DNA of 64,000 nt from Siphonodentalium dalli (lineage: Eukaryota > Mollusca > Scaphopoda > Gadilida > Siphonodentaliidae): the NCBI GenBank assembly GCA_032622095.1, contig CP136061.1, positions 41,855,797 through 41,919,796 on the forward strand, in the 5' to 3' direction. Both the position numbers and the translations under genes were made by a program. Position 1 is the first letter of the stretch. Each line of letters begins with the position of its first letter. Shown here one piece after another: positions 19,930-31,200 of the stretch. The notes beneath the pieces were generated by a model. It was not told where the DNA came from. It did no database searches and saw only the letters and a list, made by a program, of their open reading frames with translations.

Positions 19930-22345
19930 CGTGGTCAATTCCCCCCGAACATACGAGCATACTATACTCACAAGTAGTACTCAAAATAGTATAGTGTACT
20001 GGTTTCATAGAGAATTATTTTTGTTGTCATTCAACATAATAATTATAACAAATACATTAATACCTTAGTCGTATATCTAAATTGGCGCAGTTATATTCTC
20101 AGAATTTGAAACTGAGCGGAAAATAGTATGAGTCCGAGTGAATCTCCCCAACACAAATACATTCAGACGTTCGTACGTTGTATCCGTTAATGCATACGTT
20201 ATATGGTAAATAATGTGCAAGGGTACTCAATCCGAGTAAGCGCCCCTAAATTACTATTTATTTAGCTTCGGGGGGTAAAAGGTAAAAACAATATTTCATT
20301 CGAGTCGAGGAACCCACCCATCAATCACAGAGCGATCAGATTTTTGAAAACCTATTATTTTTCAACACCTGAAATATTTGGTGGCCCAGTAAAAGTCGAC
20401 GAGAAGACTCTCGGACCAAAGATGGACAACACTAGAATCAAGTGGGTTTTTTTTTTGGTGTCAGATATTTGACAAACGGGCAGAATTTCGTTGAACAAAA
20501 TAAAATGTTGATAAATAACATGTTTTTTGCCAATTTTATACTATAGTTTACTGTGATTTTTGGGCAATTAATCAATTCTGATAACTGAAGCGGAATTTCA
20601 TAAATGTGTTGTTGGAATCTGATGGTATGGGGACAATCGAATCGAATTAAGTACATTTAAAGATGTATTATCTCTTCATGTCACAATTTGGAAATAGTTC
20701 CGTGGGTAAAAATAATCAATATGAATTGAAAATATTTGTTCGGAAACGCTTCTATAAATTAATATTGTTTTATTTCAAATATTTTATTATAAAATGAGAC
20801 GATTAAATGGGACACTTTATTGTTCCATTTTTAGAACAGACCATCCAGACGGACGAGACGGTACCATATATATATATATATAGCGGTATATATCAGTGAT
20901 GTGTTCCCATAGCTATGCTTTAAACGTTGTATTTCCCAGATTGATTGTAATGTTGTATTCCATATAGTTATAAGCGACACTGAGTCTAATTAACGTTTAT
21001 TTGTGACACAATTGCACAATAACATTTATGTTAAAGATTATCTCTTTGTAAACATGTATTATTTAGTTACCGGGGTATAAAATATTAGATTCGAGTCTAA
21101 GACTCCTGTCCGGAAATGCTTCTATCGATTAATATTTATTTTATTTCGAATATCTTCTGGTCTAAAACGTGTGGTTGTTTAGCTAATGAACAATAGTAGT
21201 TACTGTTAATAGAGACTAGAAATTTTATTGCGTAATTTTGTCACAAATAAACGTTAATAATGCCCATTATCGCTTGATGGACAATGGAATAAAACAATAC
21301 AACCAATCAATCTTGGAAATTTGGCGTTCGGTACGTAGCTATATGAACAGCCTAATGCTCTCTATCGCTATATGGTATCACCGAATGGTCTGTTCTATAA
21401 ATAGACAAATAAACGGTCCCAATAAAATATTCGAAATAAAGTCAGTATTGATTGATAGAAGCCTTTCCGGACAGGGGTCTTCAGTTCAAATTGATTATTT
21501 TATAACCACGCAATTATATAACATTTGGTATTTAAAGAGATAATCCGTCTTTATCAGTAAGCACTATTTCCGGACAGGAGTCTTCGACTCAGATATAATA
21601 TTTTATACCCCGGTAACTAAATAATACATGTTTACAAAAGGATAATCCACCTTTAAATATCAATCAGTTTATTACAAAACCCACCCTTCTCATATATATA
21701 CTCTACAAATATATCCTCGCATCGATTCGATTGAGAATCGGCCGGAATTATTCTTAACAGTAGAAGTCTAAACTCCATTTCGGTGGGCCCATTGATTGGG
21801 GTCTGTGAATCGACCGGAGTTACAGATACTCTAGTAGTTTCAGGAAGTAATTGGATTTATGTCATCACCACCAACAGGTAACCTATAACCACGATGCAAT
21901 TATTTATTGACTTATCAGCTACAGAGTAATCGCTATGGCTAACTAACATTTGGTTATATTTTTCTTGGGAAGTGGGTATTTTGACAAATGCTGTTAATGT
22001 ATGCTGATCCGTATCGCTCTTATCCAGGCTTCAATTTATCACCTGTAGATTATTTAGAATCAATCACTTCGAATCATGGTGCAGCAACACCTAATTAGAA
22101 ATACATTGGACGGACAAAGTCCGTTGTGTATCACATCCATTTGCACATAAACCCCAGAAATAACTAATGTAGTCATTCAAGATAAATACATTATTAACAC
22201 AACGTGAAATAAAACGATTACATACACGAATGGTACATAATTATGTCATTTTTCTGTTTCCGATAAAATCTTTTAAATTAAAAATTGAAGCATATACTAA
22301 AAAAAACTTATCAAATATCTCAAAATGCAATAAGCAAAATATAAT
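19930..22345. other. 3' flank of gene 1, duplicated downstream of gene 2; nested MITEs
   Basis: Most of this segment aligns with 27770-29740, for example TATACTCACAAGTAGTACTC and TGGTGCAGCAACACCTAATT. It contains palindromic MITE pieces at 20650-21656, with left arms at about 20650 and 21040 and right arms ending at about 21554 and 21656. There is a poly-T run at 20449-20457 and a (TA)n run near 20868-20882. No gene was recognised. Confidence 0.65.
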
Positions 22346-22359
22346 CTATCTGCCATGGC

Positions 22360-23540
22360 TTTGACCGATTAGACGCCTTCCGACACATGTCACACCCGTA
22401 TGGGCGATCGCATATGTGGAATCTCTTAATAATATTAAAGGTTTACTGACCGATTAGACACTTTCCGACACATGTCACACTCATATGGGCGATCGCATGA
22501 GTGCATTCTCATGATATTAAAGGTTTCCTGACCGATTATACGCTTTCCGACATCTCACACTCATATGGACGATCGCCTGTGTAGATTCTTTTATGATATC
22601 CAAGGTTTCCTGACCGATTAGACGCCTTTCCACACATGTCACACTCATATGGACGATCGCCTGTGTAGATTCTCTTATGATATCCAAGGTTTCCTGGCCG
22701 ATTAAACGCCTTTCCACACATGTCACGCTCGAATGGGCGATCACGTGTGTGGATTCTCTTATGATATTAAAGGATTCCTGCCCGATTAAACGCCTTCCGA
22801 CACATGACACACTCGTATGGGCGATCAACTGTGGATTCTCTTATGATATTCAAGGTTTCCTGACCGATTAGACACGTTCCGGCAGATGTCACACTCATAT
22901 GGACGATCGACTGTGTGGATTCTCTTATGATATTCAAGGTTTCCTGACCGATTAGACGCCTTCCGGCACATGTCACACTCATATGGACGATCGACTGTGT
23001 GGATTCTCTTATGGTATTCAAGGTTTCCTGACCGATTAGACACGTTCCGGCAGATGTCACACTCATATGGGCGATCGACTGTGTGGATTCTCTTATGATA
23101 TTCAAGGTTTCCTGACCGATTAAATGCCTTCCGACACTCGTATGGGGGGATCGCCTGTGTAGATTATCTTATGATATTCAAGGTTTCCTGACCGATTAGA
23201 CACGTTCCGGCACATGTCACACTCATATGGACGATCGACTGTGTGGATTCTCTTATGATATTCAAGGTTTCCTGACCGATTAGACACGTTCCGGCAGATG
23301 TCACACTCGTATGGGCGATCGACTGTGTGGATTCTCTTATGATATTCAAGGTTTCCATGCCGATTAAACGCCTTCCGACACATGACACACTCGTATGGGC
23401 GATCGCCTGTGTGGAATCTCTTAATGATATACAAGGTGTCCTGACTGCTTAGATGCCTTCCGACACATGTGTCACTCGTATGGGCGATCATCGATGTGTA
23501 TTCTTTTGAGTGTCGTCAGGTTTTATGAATACTTATAAGA
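22360..23540 (-). pseudogene. 84-bp zinc-finger unit array, about 14 units (unit 2)
   Basis: On the minus strand each 84-bp unit encodes one C2H2 finger (CDMCRK-NRSGNLEYHKRIH) and a TGDRPYE-like linker. About 14 units lie between 22370 and 23500. The frame shifts where units are 80-82 bp long (near 22547, 22830 and 23130), so three frames are used and no long protein results. Fingers are almost identical, with Arg, Asn and Tyr at helix positions -1, 3 and 6 in most units. Such sameness points to recent unit turnover (unequal exchange) rather than selection for a varied target. It could be the last exon of a decayed zinc-finger gene; no start or effector domain is visible. Confidence 0.8.
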
Positions 23541-23935
23541 CTGAAAAATCCTGATTCACTGTAAACATGTGATTAAATTTTCAAATAATTATCAAATTTG
23601 CTATTCTTCCACTAAAGTATTAACCATTCAGCAAATAAAAGTGATGACAAGGTAAGTGAATCCAAAAAAATATTTTTTCTTTTAAAAGAAATGCATATTT
23701 TGTTGCAAATAATTTAAAGTTGCCTTTCTCATTGTATACACGTGGTGATTCTTGTCATGTCAAGTGAGGCACACTGATCCTTAATTCTCACTTCACGAAC
23801 TCTTGGTTCCGTTCAACTTACAAGCCAGCAGAATCCACTCTGATGGCGATAACGCATAATTACATGTATATGTGAAATTATGCAAAAATATAACCGCAAA
23901 ATAGAGTATGGTACATGTTTATTGGGGGCCAAATT

Positions 23936-24252
23936 AACTTTTAAAGATCGATTATCTGTTTAAGTAACAAATTTTATAAATAATCAAAATGAACCGCTAA
24001 GACCCATTTCCGGAAAGGCTTCTATCAATTAATGTTGACTTTATTTCGAATATTTTATTGGGACCGTTTATTTGTCTATTTTTAGAACGGACAATTCGGT
24101 GATACCATATAGCTATAGAGAGTATCGAAATAAAATCAATATGAATCGATGGAAGCATTTTTCCGGACAGGAGTCTTTTAACCAGATCTAATAGTTTATA
24201 CCCGATAGCTATATAATACATAGAGAAAATCATAGAATAATCCACCTTTAAT
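23936..24252. repeat. palindromic MITE, GATTATCTCT family
   Basis: This is the duplicate of the copy at 2657-2978, at the same place in unit 2. The ends carry TTTAAAGATCGATTATCT and its inverted counterpart ATAATCCACCTTTA. Confidence 0.6.
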
Positions 24253-24284
24253 AAGTATTTGCGCTTAAGCGCAATCAATATAAC

Positions 24285-24775
24285 ATTTATTTGATACATT
24301 TGCCTGAAAACTGTACAAATATATATCGATGGCGATTGGCGAACGTTCTATTTTTACAATCCGGCATATTTGCCAACTGTAACATTACTTTTTACTCGGT
24401 AGACAGTCAACTAATGGAAATATGGATAGGCCTACCTTATTATACGAAGCAGAGAATATAGAAACCAAACATGTTAGTACAGTAGCCTACCTAGGGCCTA
24501 TATATACCACTATAACGACCGCCTATCGCATGTTTTTAATTTTCTTTTTATGGGTTTTGTTTTTATTAATGGTTGATAATTCGCACCTTGTGTTGGCCTG
24601 CTGTTACAAATAAAATATGATCAAATGTCACGAACACAGTGAAAAATGGCACAACACACTTCGTTCAAAGGACAGTGGAGTTGACTCGTCGTACCATTAT
24701 GTGCACCGTTATAGATGACCAGAAAAAAACAATGAAAACCAAAATTTGTGCGGAACCTACAATCTTATTCTGACA
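24285..24775 (+). promoter_or_regulatory. 5' flank of zinc-finger gene 2 (uninterrupted reference copy)
   Basis: This is continuous sequence corresponding to 11392-11668 plus 16594-16767 of unit 1. It shows the state before the TTAA element inserted. No clear TATA box or initiator could be assigned. Confidence 0.45.
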
Positions 24776-27751
24776 ATGGAGAATAATAATATAACATCGG
24801 GAACATTTGCATGTGGTGTTTGCAGAACGATGTTTAATCAACGAACGGAGCTCTTAGAACACATACAATCGCATAAGGAATCTCATGTTGGACATTTTGG
24901 CCATTACACTTCACTGAAGAATGTTGCATCCACAGAATCTATTTCTATCACATCAGAAAAATCATCCACGAAGCATGACGCATCAACACAAACTGTCTCA
25001 AGTCACTTTAGGTCTACAAAGTCAAAGCATGACGCAACCACGCAAACTGTCTCCAGTGGGTCGGAAAACCGGTCTCAAAAGCATGATTCATTCACACAAA
25101 CTATTTCTGAGTCTGAGGTGCCACAATACCGGTCTGCAAATACAAAAGAGTCAGTACAATATGTTCCTATTGAATCACAAAATCTATCTAATCAGCAAGA
25201 TTTGTTGACAATATCTGATTTCGATGCATCACAAAATATTATAATTATAAAGATGAATAAATCTGTTTGTGGCATGCCACAAAATATACCTACAAGTCAG
25301 CTTACTACGATGTGTTCTGGTCCTGACTCTTCGCAAAAATCAAATACAAAGAAAGATGCGTTCACAAATAGCAAAATATATAAATCACAAAATGTCTCAA
25401 AGCAAAAAATATCACCAAGTCAAGGTTTATCAACAGTATCTACTGCAAATGTGGTGCAAACGATAAATATGAAGGAGGCAGCACCAACACGTAGCAAGAT
25501 AGTTATCTCTAACGTTTCACCAAATTTAACTACAAATCAAGATGAATCAAAGATCTCTTCTTCATACGTGGTACCGGTATGTGACTTAAATACAATACAG
25601 GATGCCACTGTGTTCAAGAAGGTGCAGAATGTATGTTGTGATCCTGCTCCTACATGTATGCCAGTTACAGACAGCTGTCCTCATGCACAAGTTGTCAATG
25701 TTCTAGTGCCTGAAAGCTCACAAAATATGTATGCCCAAAAGGTGCCAAGAGTAAATCACAAGGGCTATACTGTCTTTACCTTTGGGAAGGAAGACTTGCC
25801 AAAAGAGGAATCTGAGGAAAATATTCCTAAATTATCCACTGATATTGAAACACATGGCAGTACTTTCACTGAGATTGTGGCATTGACTGAGAACTGTGGC
25901 ATCACACATGTATCGGCTCAGAGTAAGAAATTAGATGAACAAACATATAAGGGAAATCATCCTGAAATTTCCACTCAAATGGAAACAGATGAATTGATTG
26001 ATTGTGTTAAGTGGGCACCTTCAACAAAAGACAATGATAGTCGTACTACAGAGTTAGTACCACCAACATATCACAATGAAATTCATATTACAGGATTAGT
26101 AGCACCAACGTACCCTACTGGAAGTCAGTTAGCACCGATAGAAGACACTGACATCACAAGGTCAGATATGGATACACAGAATGATGAAAAGACAACGATG
26201 ACTAGGAAAGTTGAAGATATGGAAATTTCAATATTGGACTCTTCAAATTATGTGCGTGAGTCTTTGAGAAAATGTAAGCGCTGTGGTAGAGATGTGAAAA
26301 CATTCAACGAGCTCAAATGGCATGCGGATGGTAAATGTTCTCATAAGTGCAAAATATGCCACAAAGTGTTCCCATTCAAGTCACTGCGTGTGAGTCACAC
26401 ACGGATGTATCACTCATTGTTCGAATGCGATGTTTGCGGTAGACGACTATCAGGAGCAGCCGATCTGCGAAATCACAAAGAGAATCACAAAAAGAAGGAC
26501 TTGTTAAAAATATCTAAATCGAAAACAGATGAAACGAATTCTTACGTTAATAAAACCATTGACTTAACTGAGAATAACAAACTCGTTACCAGATGCCGAG
26601 CATGTGGGAAACACCTCATAGATGACAACGACGCGAAAGATCACATGGAGCTACACAGAGATGGATCCGTTGAACCTAAATGTAACATCTGTGGTCGAAT
26701 ATGCGTCACTAATTATGTATTAAAAGGTCATATGAGGGTCCACTTTCGTGGAAGTGAACATGAGAAAATGATCAAATGTGATATATGCCATAAAACGTTT
26801 GCACATAGAAATACCCTCAAGCAGCACATGTCGATACACTCGGGGCTCAAGCAATTTCTTTGTCCCTTGTGCGGGAAGATATTCAGATTGAGGAGGAGTT
26901 TTGATTATCATGTTAAGCTGACACACTCTGACGATAGGCCGTTTCCTTGTAAGGTGTGTGGAAAAAACTTCAAGTCAAAACATAAGCTTGATAGACACAT
27001 GTTTACGCATGGCGATAAAACGTTCCTTTGTCACCAATGCGGCATGGAATTCAAAACGACAAACTCACTTTACAAGCATGACTATAGTACTCACAGAAAG
27101 ATGATTCGACCGTGCCTTCAAAAGTTCCAACAAGCGTTAAACGAACTTAAGTTTTACAACATCAAAGAGGAGGAGTGCACTGAAGAAAATACCCGTAAAT
27201 TTTCCTTATCGTATAACTTCGAGTGTAAGCCGAAAGGACGTGATTCAAGTTCGTTGTATGTAAACATCAAGAAAAACCCGACATGTACATGTAAGTCGGG
27301 AACGAAAATTTTTAGAGTACCGAAATTATGTGTTCACGTAACTATAATTCTCGTATGCTTAGGATTGGACGAACGAGATACACAGCTGAAAAAATGTGAA
27401 TATTCAGAGTCGGAAATATCAGACGTTCTGGCCAAAACCTTCCAGCAAAAGTCTGCAACTCTGCGCGTTAATGAGTCTTCTTTGGTTTATAATTCAGAAG
27501 ATGAGACCGGTGATGGACTGCGATGTGTCACGTGTGGCCAGAGTCCTCCCGGTGATATTTATATAAGCATTGCATGTATAATTAACTTCACCAAGGAAGT
27601 GAGTTCGTTCCGATATTGTCTAAAGCCGACCTGTTATAAACGTCCACCGCATAGGTCGCAATTGAAGAAGTTACCACGTAAGATAAGAGGAGACCACGTG
27701 ACCGAGAAGCTCAGAGAATCGGCGTCGCGAGCTGGATTTACAATTATTTGA
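24776..27751 (+). CDS. C2H2 / TQT-repeat / SWIM-like zinc-finger protein, gene 2
   Basis: Single-exon gene of 991 residues starting at ATG 24776 (MENNNITSG). It has the same parts as gene 1: N-terminal finger FACGVCRTMFNQ; three TQT motifs (DASTQTVSS, DATTQTVSS, DSFTQTISE); a long polar linker; a C2HC finger CKRCGRDVKTF; eight C2H2 fingers; SWIM-like CTC-x12-CVH; and C-terminal CVTC...CLKPTCYKRPP ending in RASRAGFTII-like residues. It is shorter than gene 1 through deletions in the linker after the first finger and around the segment matching gene 1 residues 300-370. No frameshift or stop was seen and all finger Cys and His residues are kept, so it is likely functional. Its 5' and 3' flanks match gene 1 in a tandem duplication. 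Confidence 0.9.
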   Translation: MENNNITSGTFACGVCRTMFNQRTELLEHIQSHKESHVGHFGHYTSLKNVASTESISITSEKSSTKHDASTQTVSSHFRSTKSKHDATTQTVSSGSENRSQKHDSFTQTISESEVPQYRSANTKESVQYVPIESQNLSNQQDLLTISDFDASQNIIIIKMNKSVCGMPQNIPTSQLTTMCSGPDSSQKSNTKKDAFTNSKIYKSQNVSKQKISPSQGLSTVSTANVVQTINMKEAAPTRSKIVISNVSPNLTTNQDESKISSSYVVPVCDLNTIQDATVFKKVQNVCCDPAPTCMPVTDSCPHAQVVNVLVPESSQNMYAQKVPRVNHKGYTVFTFGKEDLPKEESEENIPKLSTDIETHGSTFTEIVALTENCGITHVSAQSKKLDEQTYKGNHPEISTQMETDELIDCVKWAPSTKDNDSRTTELVPPTYHNEIHITGLVAPTYPTGSQLAPIEDTDITRSDMDTQNDEKTTMTRKVEDMEISILDSSNYVRESLRKCKRCGRDVKTFNELKWHADGKCSHKCKICHKVFPFKSLRVSHTRMYHSLFECDVCGRRLSGAADLRNHKENHKKKDLLKISKSKTDETNSYVNKTIDLTENNKLVTRCRACGKHLIDDNDAKDHMELHRDGSVEPKCNICGRICVTNYVLKGHMRVHFRGSEHEKMIKCDICHKTFAHRNTLKQHMSIHSGLKQFLCPLCGKIFRLRRSFDYHVKLTHSDDRPFPCKVCGKNFKSKHKLDRHMFTHGDKTFLCHQCGMEFKTTNSLYKHDYSTHRKMIRPCLQKFQQALNELKFYNIKEEECTEENTRKFSLSYNFECKPKGRDSSSLYVNIKKNPTCTCKSGTKIFRVPKLCVHVTIILVCLGLDERDTQLKKCEYSESEISDVLAKTFQQKSATLRVNESSLVYNSEDETGDGLRCVTCGQSPPGDIYISIACIINFTKEVSSFRYCLKPTCYKRPPHRSQLKKLPRKIRGDHVTEKLRESASRAGFTII

Positions 27752-27763
27752 TGCCATAATACA

Positions 27764-27769
27764 AATAAA
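27764..27769 (+). terminator. possible polyadenylation signal of gene 2
   Basis: AATAAA 13 nt after the stop, at the same place as in gene 1. Confidence 0.3.
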
Positions 27770-29740
27770 CGTGGTCAATTCCCCCCGAACTTACGAGCAT
27801 ACTATACTCACAAGTAGTACTCAAAATAGTATATTGTATTGGTTTCATAGAGAATTATTTTTGTTGTCATTTAACATAATAATTATAACAAATACATTAA
27901 TACCTTAGTCGTATATCTAAATTGGCGCTGTTATATTCTCAGAATTTGAAACTGAGCGGAAAATAATATGAGTCCGAGTGAATCTCCCCAACACAAATAC
28001 ATTCAGACGTTCATTACGTTGTATCCGTTAATGCATACGTTATATGGTAAATAATGTGCAAGGGTATTCAGTTATTTAGCTTCGGGAGGTAAAAGGTAAA
28101 AAAAATAATATATATATTCGAGTCGAGGAACACCATTAATCACAGAGCAATCATACTTTTTATATCTATTATTTTTCACCACCTGGAATATGTGGTCGGG
28201 GGGGGGGGGGGTGTGTCAGATATTTGACAAACGGGCAGAATTTCGTTGAGCAACACAAAATGTTGCTAAATAACATGTCTTTGGCAATTTTATACTATAG
28301 TTTACTGTGATTTTTGGGCAATTAATCAATTCTGATAACTGTAGCGGCATTTCAAAAATGTGTTGTTGGAATCTGATGATATGGGGACAATCGAATCGAA
28401 TTGAGTACTTTTAAAGATGTATTATCTCTTCTTATAACAATTTGGAAATAGTTTCGTGGGTAAAAATAATCAATATGAATTGAAGATATTCGTTCGGAAA
28501 CGCTTCTATAAATTAATATTGTTTTATTTCGAATATTTTATTATAAAATAAGACGATTAAATAGGACACTTTATTGTTCCATTTTTAGGACAGACCATTC
28601 AGACGATACCATATATATAGCATATATATATAGCGGTATATCTCAGTGATGTGTTCCCATAGCTACCGGTATGCCTTAAATGTCGTATGTACCAGATTGA
28701 TTGTAATGTTGTATTCTATATACACAATAAAATGTCTGGTCTCTGTTAACAGTAAGCTCTATTTCCGGACAGGATTCTTCGACTCAGATATAATATTTTA
28801 TCGCATGATTAGCATTATTTTCCTATGTAATATTCGAGCGTAATAGACACGTGTAATATCGCGTGCAATGATGTCACGCTGCTCTTTGGGACAAAGTTCG
28901 CTGGCCGTTAATTATTGTTAACGATTATATGATCATGTGATAAGAAGTATCTCAAACTCGTTCTATTTTATACGTAATTTATCAACCTCGTCCATTAAAT
29001 TCTATTTGAGCCTCGGTCAACCTCGGCTCAAATCGAATTTAGTGAACTCGGTTGATAAATTCCGTATGAAATAGTAACTCGTTTGAGATCCTCTATTTAT
29101 ACCACAGTAACTACATAATACATGAATACCAAAGAGATAATACACCTTTGAATATCAATCAGTTTATTACAAAATTTATCCTTCTCGTATATATACTCTA
29201 CAAATATATCTTAGCATCGATTCGATTGAGAATCGGCCGGAATTACTCTAAACAGTAGAAGTCTAAACACTATTTCGGTGGGCCCATTGATTGGTGTCTG
29301 TGAGCCGACCGGATTTACAGATACTCTAGTAGTTTCTGGAAGTAATTGCATTTATGTCATCAACACCACCGGTAGCCTACATCAACCACCAATGCAACTA
29401 TTTATTGATTATCAACTACAGAGTAATCGCTATGGCTAACTAACATTTGGTTATATTTTTAATGGGAAGTGGGTATTTTGACAAATGCTGTTAATGCTCT
29501 CATCCAGGCTTCAAGTCATTGCCTGTAGAATTTTTGAATCAATCACTTTCAACCATGGTGCAGCAACACCTAATTAGAAATGCTTTGGACGGACATAGTC
29601 CGTTGTGTATCACATCCATTTGCAAATAAACCCCAGAAATAACTAATGTAGTCATTCAAGAGAAATACACTATTAACACAGCGTGAAATAAAACGATTGG
29701 TACATAATTATGTCATTATTCTGTGGCTCCGCATGTTACA
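27770..29740. other. 3' flank of gene 2, duplicate of gene 1 flank
   Basis: It aligns with 19930-22260 apart from indels. Homology ends just after TAATTATGTCATT near 29715, which gives the right edge of the duplicated unit. It carries a G-run at 28198-28210 and a MITE of the GATTATCTCT family (28406-29150) that was itself split by a hairpin element. Confidence 0.65.
28803..29096. mobile_element. hairpin MITE inserted in an older MITE, copy 1
   Basis: From about 28935 to 29095 two arms of about 75 bp are inverted copies (CGTAATTTATCAACCTCG; GAGCCTCGG; CCGAGGCTC). The host MITE reads ATATTTTATACC in other copies; here ATATTTTAT and ATTTATACC flank the insert, which suggests a TTTAT duplication. 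A second copy is at 59680-59965 and a fragment at 42665-42765. Confidence 0.65.
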
Positions 29741-30039
29741 GGTATTTGGGTGATGTCGGGAAACAGACAACTGGCTTTAAATGAACAGAATGTGTTTATT
29801 ATGCGTATGTTGTTATTACACTCGCAATCGATTTCTATGTATTATACATAAAATGCATTATCCATCAGAGATCTCTATCACTAAATGGTATCACCTGAAT
29901 GGTCTGTTCTAAAATAGAACAATACAGTGTCACATTTAATCGTCTCATTTTATAATAAAATATTCGGAATAAAATCAATATTAATTGATAGAACCGTTTC
30001 CGGACATGGGTCTTCAATTCATATTTATTATTTTATGCC

Positions 30040-30790
30040 AGCGAAACTATTTAAAAATTGTAATATGAATGGATAATCCGAAAAAGTGGGTCTGATAGAA
30101 ATTTTCCCGACCGAGCGGACTGCGAATTTCTATTAGACCCACGTTTTCGGATTCGGCACAAGAAATTATCGGCCCAAACAGTTCAGCCCAGGGATACTTT
30201 GCCAATTTTCCGAAATTTGACCCACTTTTTTGGACTCGACCCAAATCTTTTTCGGCTCAAAATGTTTGGCCGAAGTGGCAATTTATACCCCGAGCTTGTT
30301 TCGACAATTTCCGTTTATTTTCGGACTTCGCCTATTTCCTATTTACTTTCGCCCGGATTTTTTTCGTCTCACCTTACTAAAGACTTTACCATGGTCATTA
30401 GCCACATTTTCGCAAAGTTTCCTCAACCAGCAAAGCGAGAATTTCTATTAGACCCACTTTATAATTTGTTTCGGCTCAAAAACTTCAGCCCAGGTGCTCA
30501 TTTATGAATATGGGACACTGCCACATTTTCTGAAATTTTCCTCGCCAAGCAGAGCAAAAACTGAAATTCGACCCTCTTTATTGCCATTCGTTCCAAACAT
30601 TTTTAGGTCGAAAATGTTTGTCCGAGGTGACCTGAACTTGTTTCGGACAATTACCGTTTATGTTCGGACTTTGCCTAATTTCGATGCATTTTTTTAACTG
30701 TTGACCTGGATTGTTTTTACCGGACATTTCGTCTGTCTCGCCTTACTAAAGACGTTTCCATGGTCATATGCCACATTTCCAAACCTTCCG
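30040..30790. repeat. degenerate ~350-400-bp direct duplication
   Basis: Blocks such as TTCGGCTCAAAA, CCGTTTATNTTCGGACTT, CTYACCTTACTAAAGAC and CCATGGTCAT recur in the same order twice. Partial frames across it show no domain. No gene recognised. Confidence 0.55.
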
Positions 30791-30879
30791 AATAAAGAAT
30801 AAGTGACGGAATGCACGCTGCTCACGTTCGTATGCATTATAATGTGATCTACATAGTTTCCGCGGACAAATTACACTAC

Positions 30880-31200
30880 TTTCGACGCACGTCACATTCA
30901 TATAGTCGGTTGCCGGTGTTGAGTCTCGTGCTTTGATAGACTTGCGGTATGACGGAATGGCATAAGGGACACATCACACTTGTATGGGCTATCGGCTGTG
31001 TGTATTATCTTATGGGTTGCCATGTTTTCTGAATCACTAAATTCCTTCTGACACACGTCACACTCGCACGATCACCGGTGTTGGTCCTCTTAAGCATTAT
31101 CGCACTCCAGATATGACTAAATTACTTCGGACACATTATCACACTCGTATGATCGATCCCGGTGTGTCCTCTCGTGCGCAACCAGACTCCACCTGACACA
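30880..31200 (-). pseudogene. degenerate C2H2 finger array remnant
   Basis: The minus strand contains spaced traces of finger units (CACGTCACACTC, ACACATCACACTTGTATGGG, GGTGTTGRGTC) at about 84-bp intervals. Frames are broken throughout. Related to the arrays at 1750-2280 and 22360-23540 and to the modules at 40-50 kb. Confidence 0.6.
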
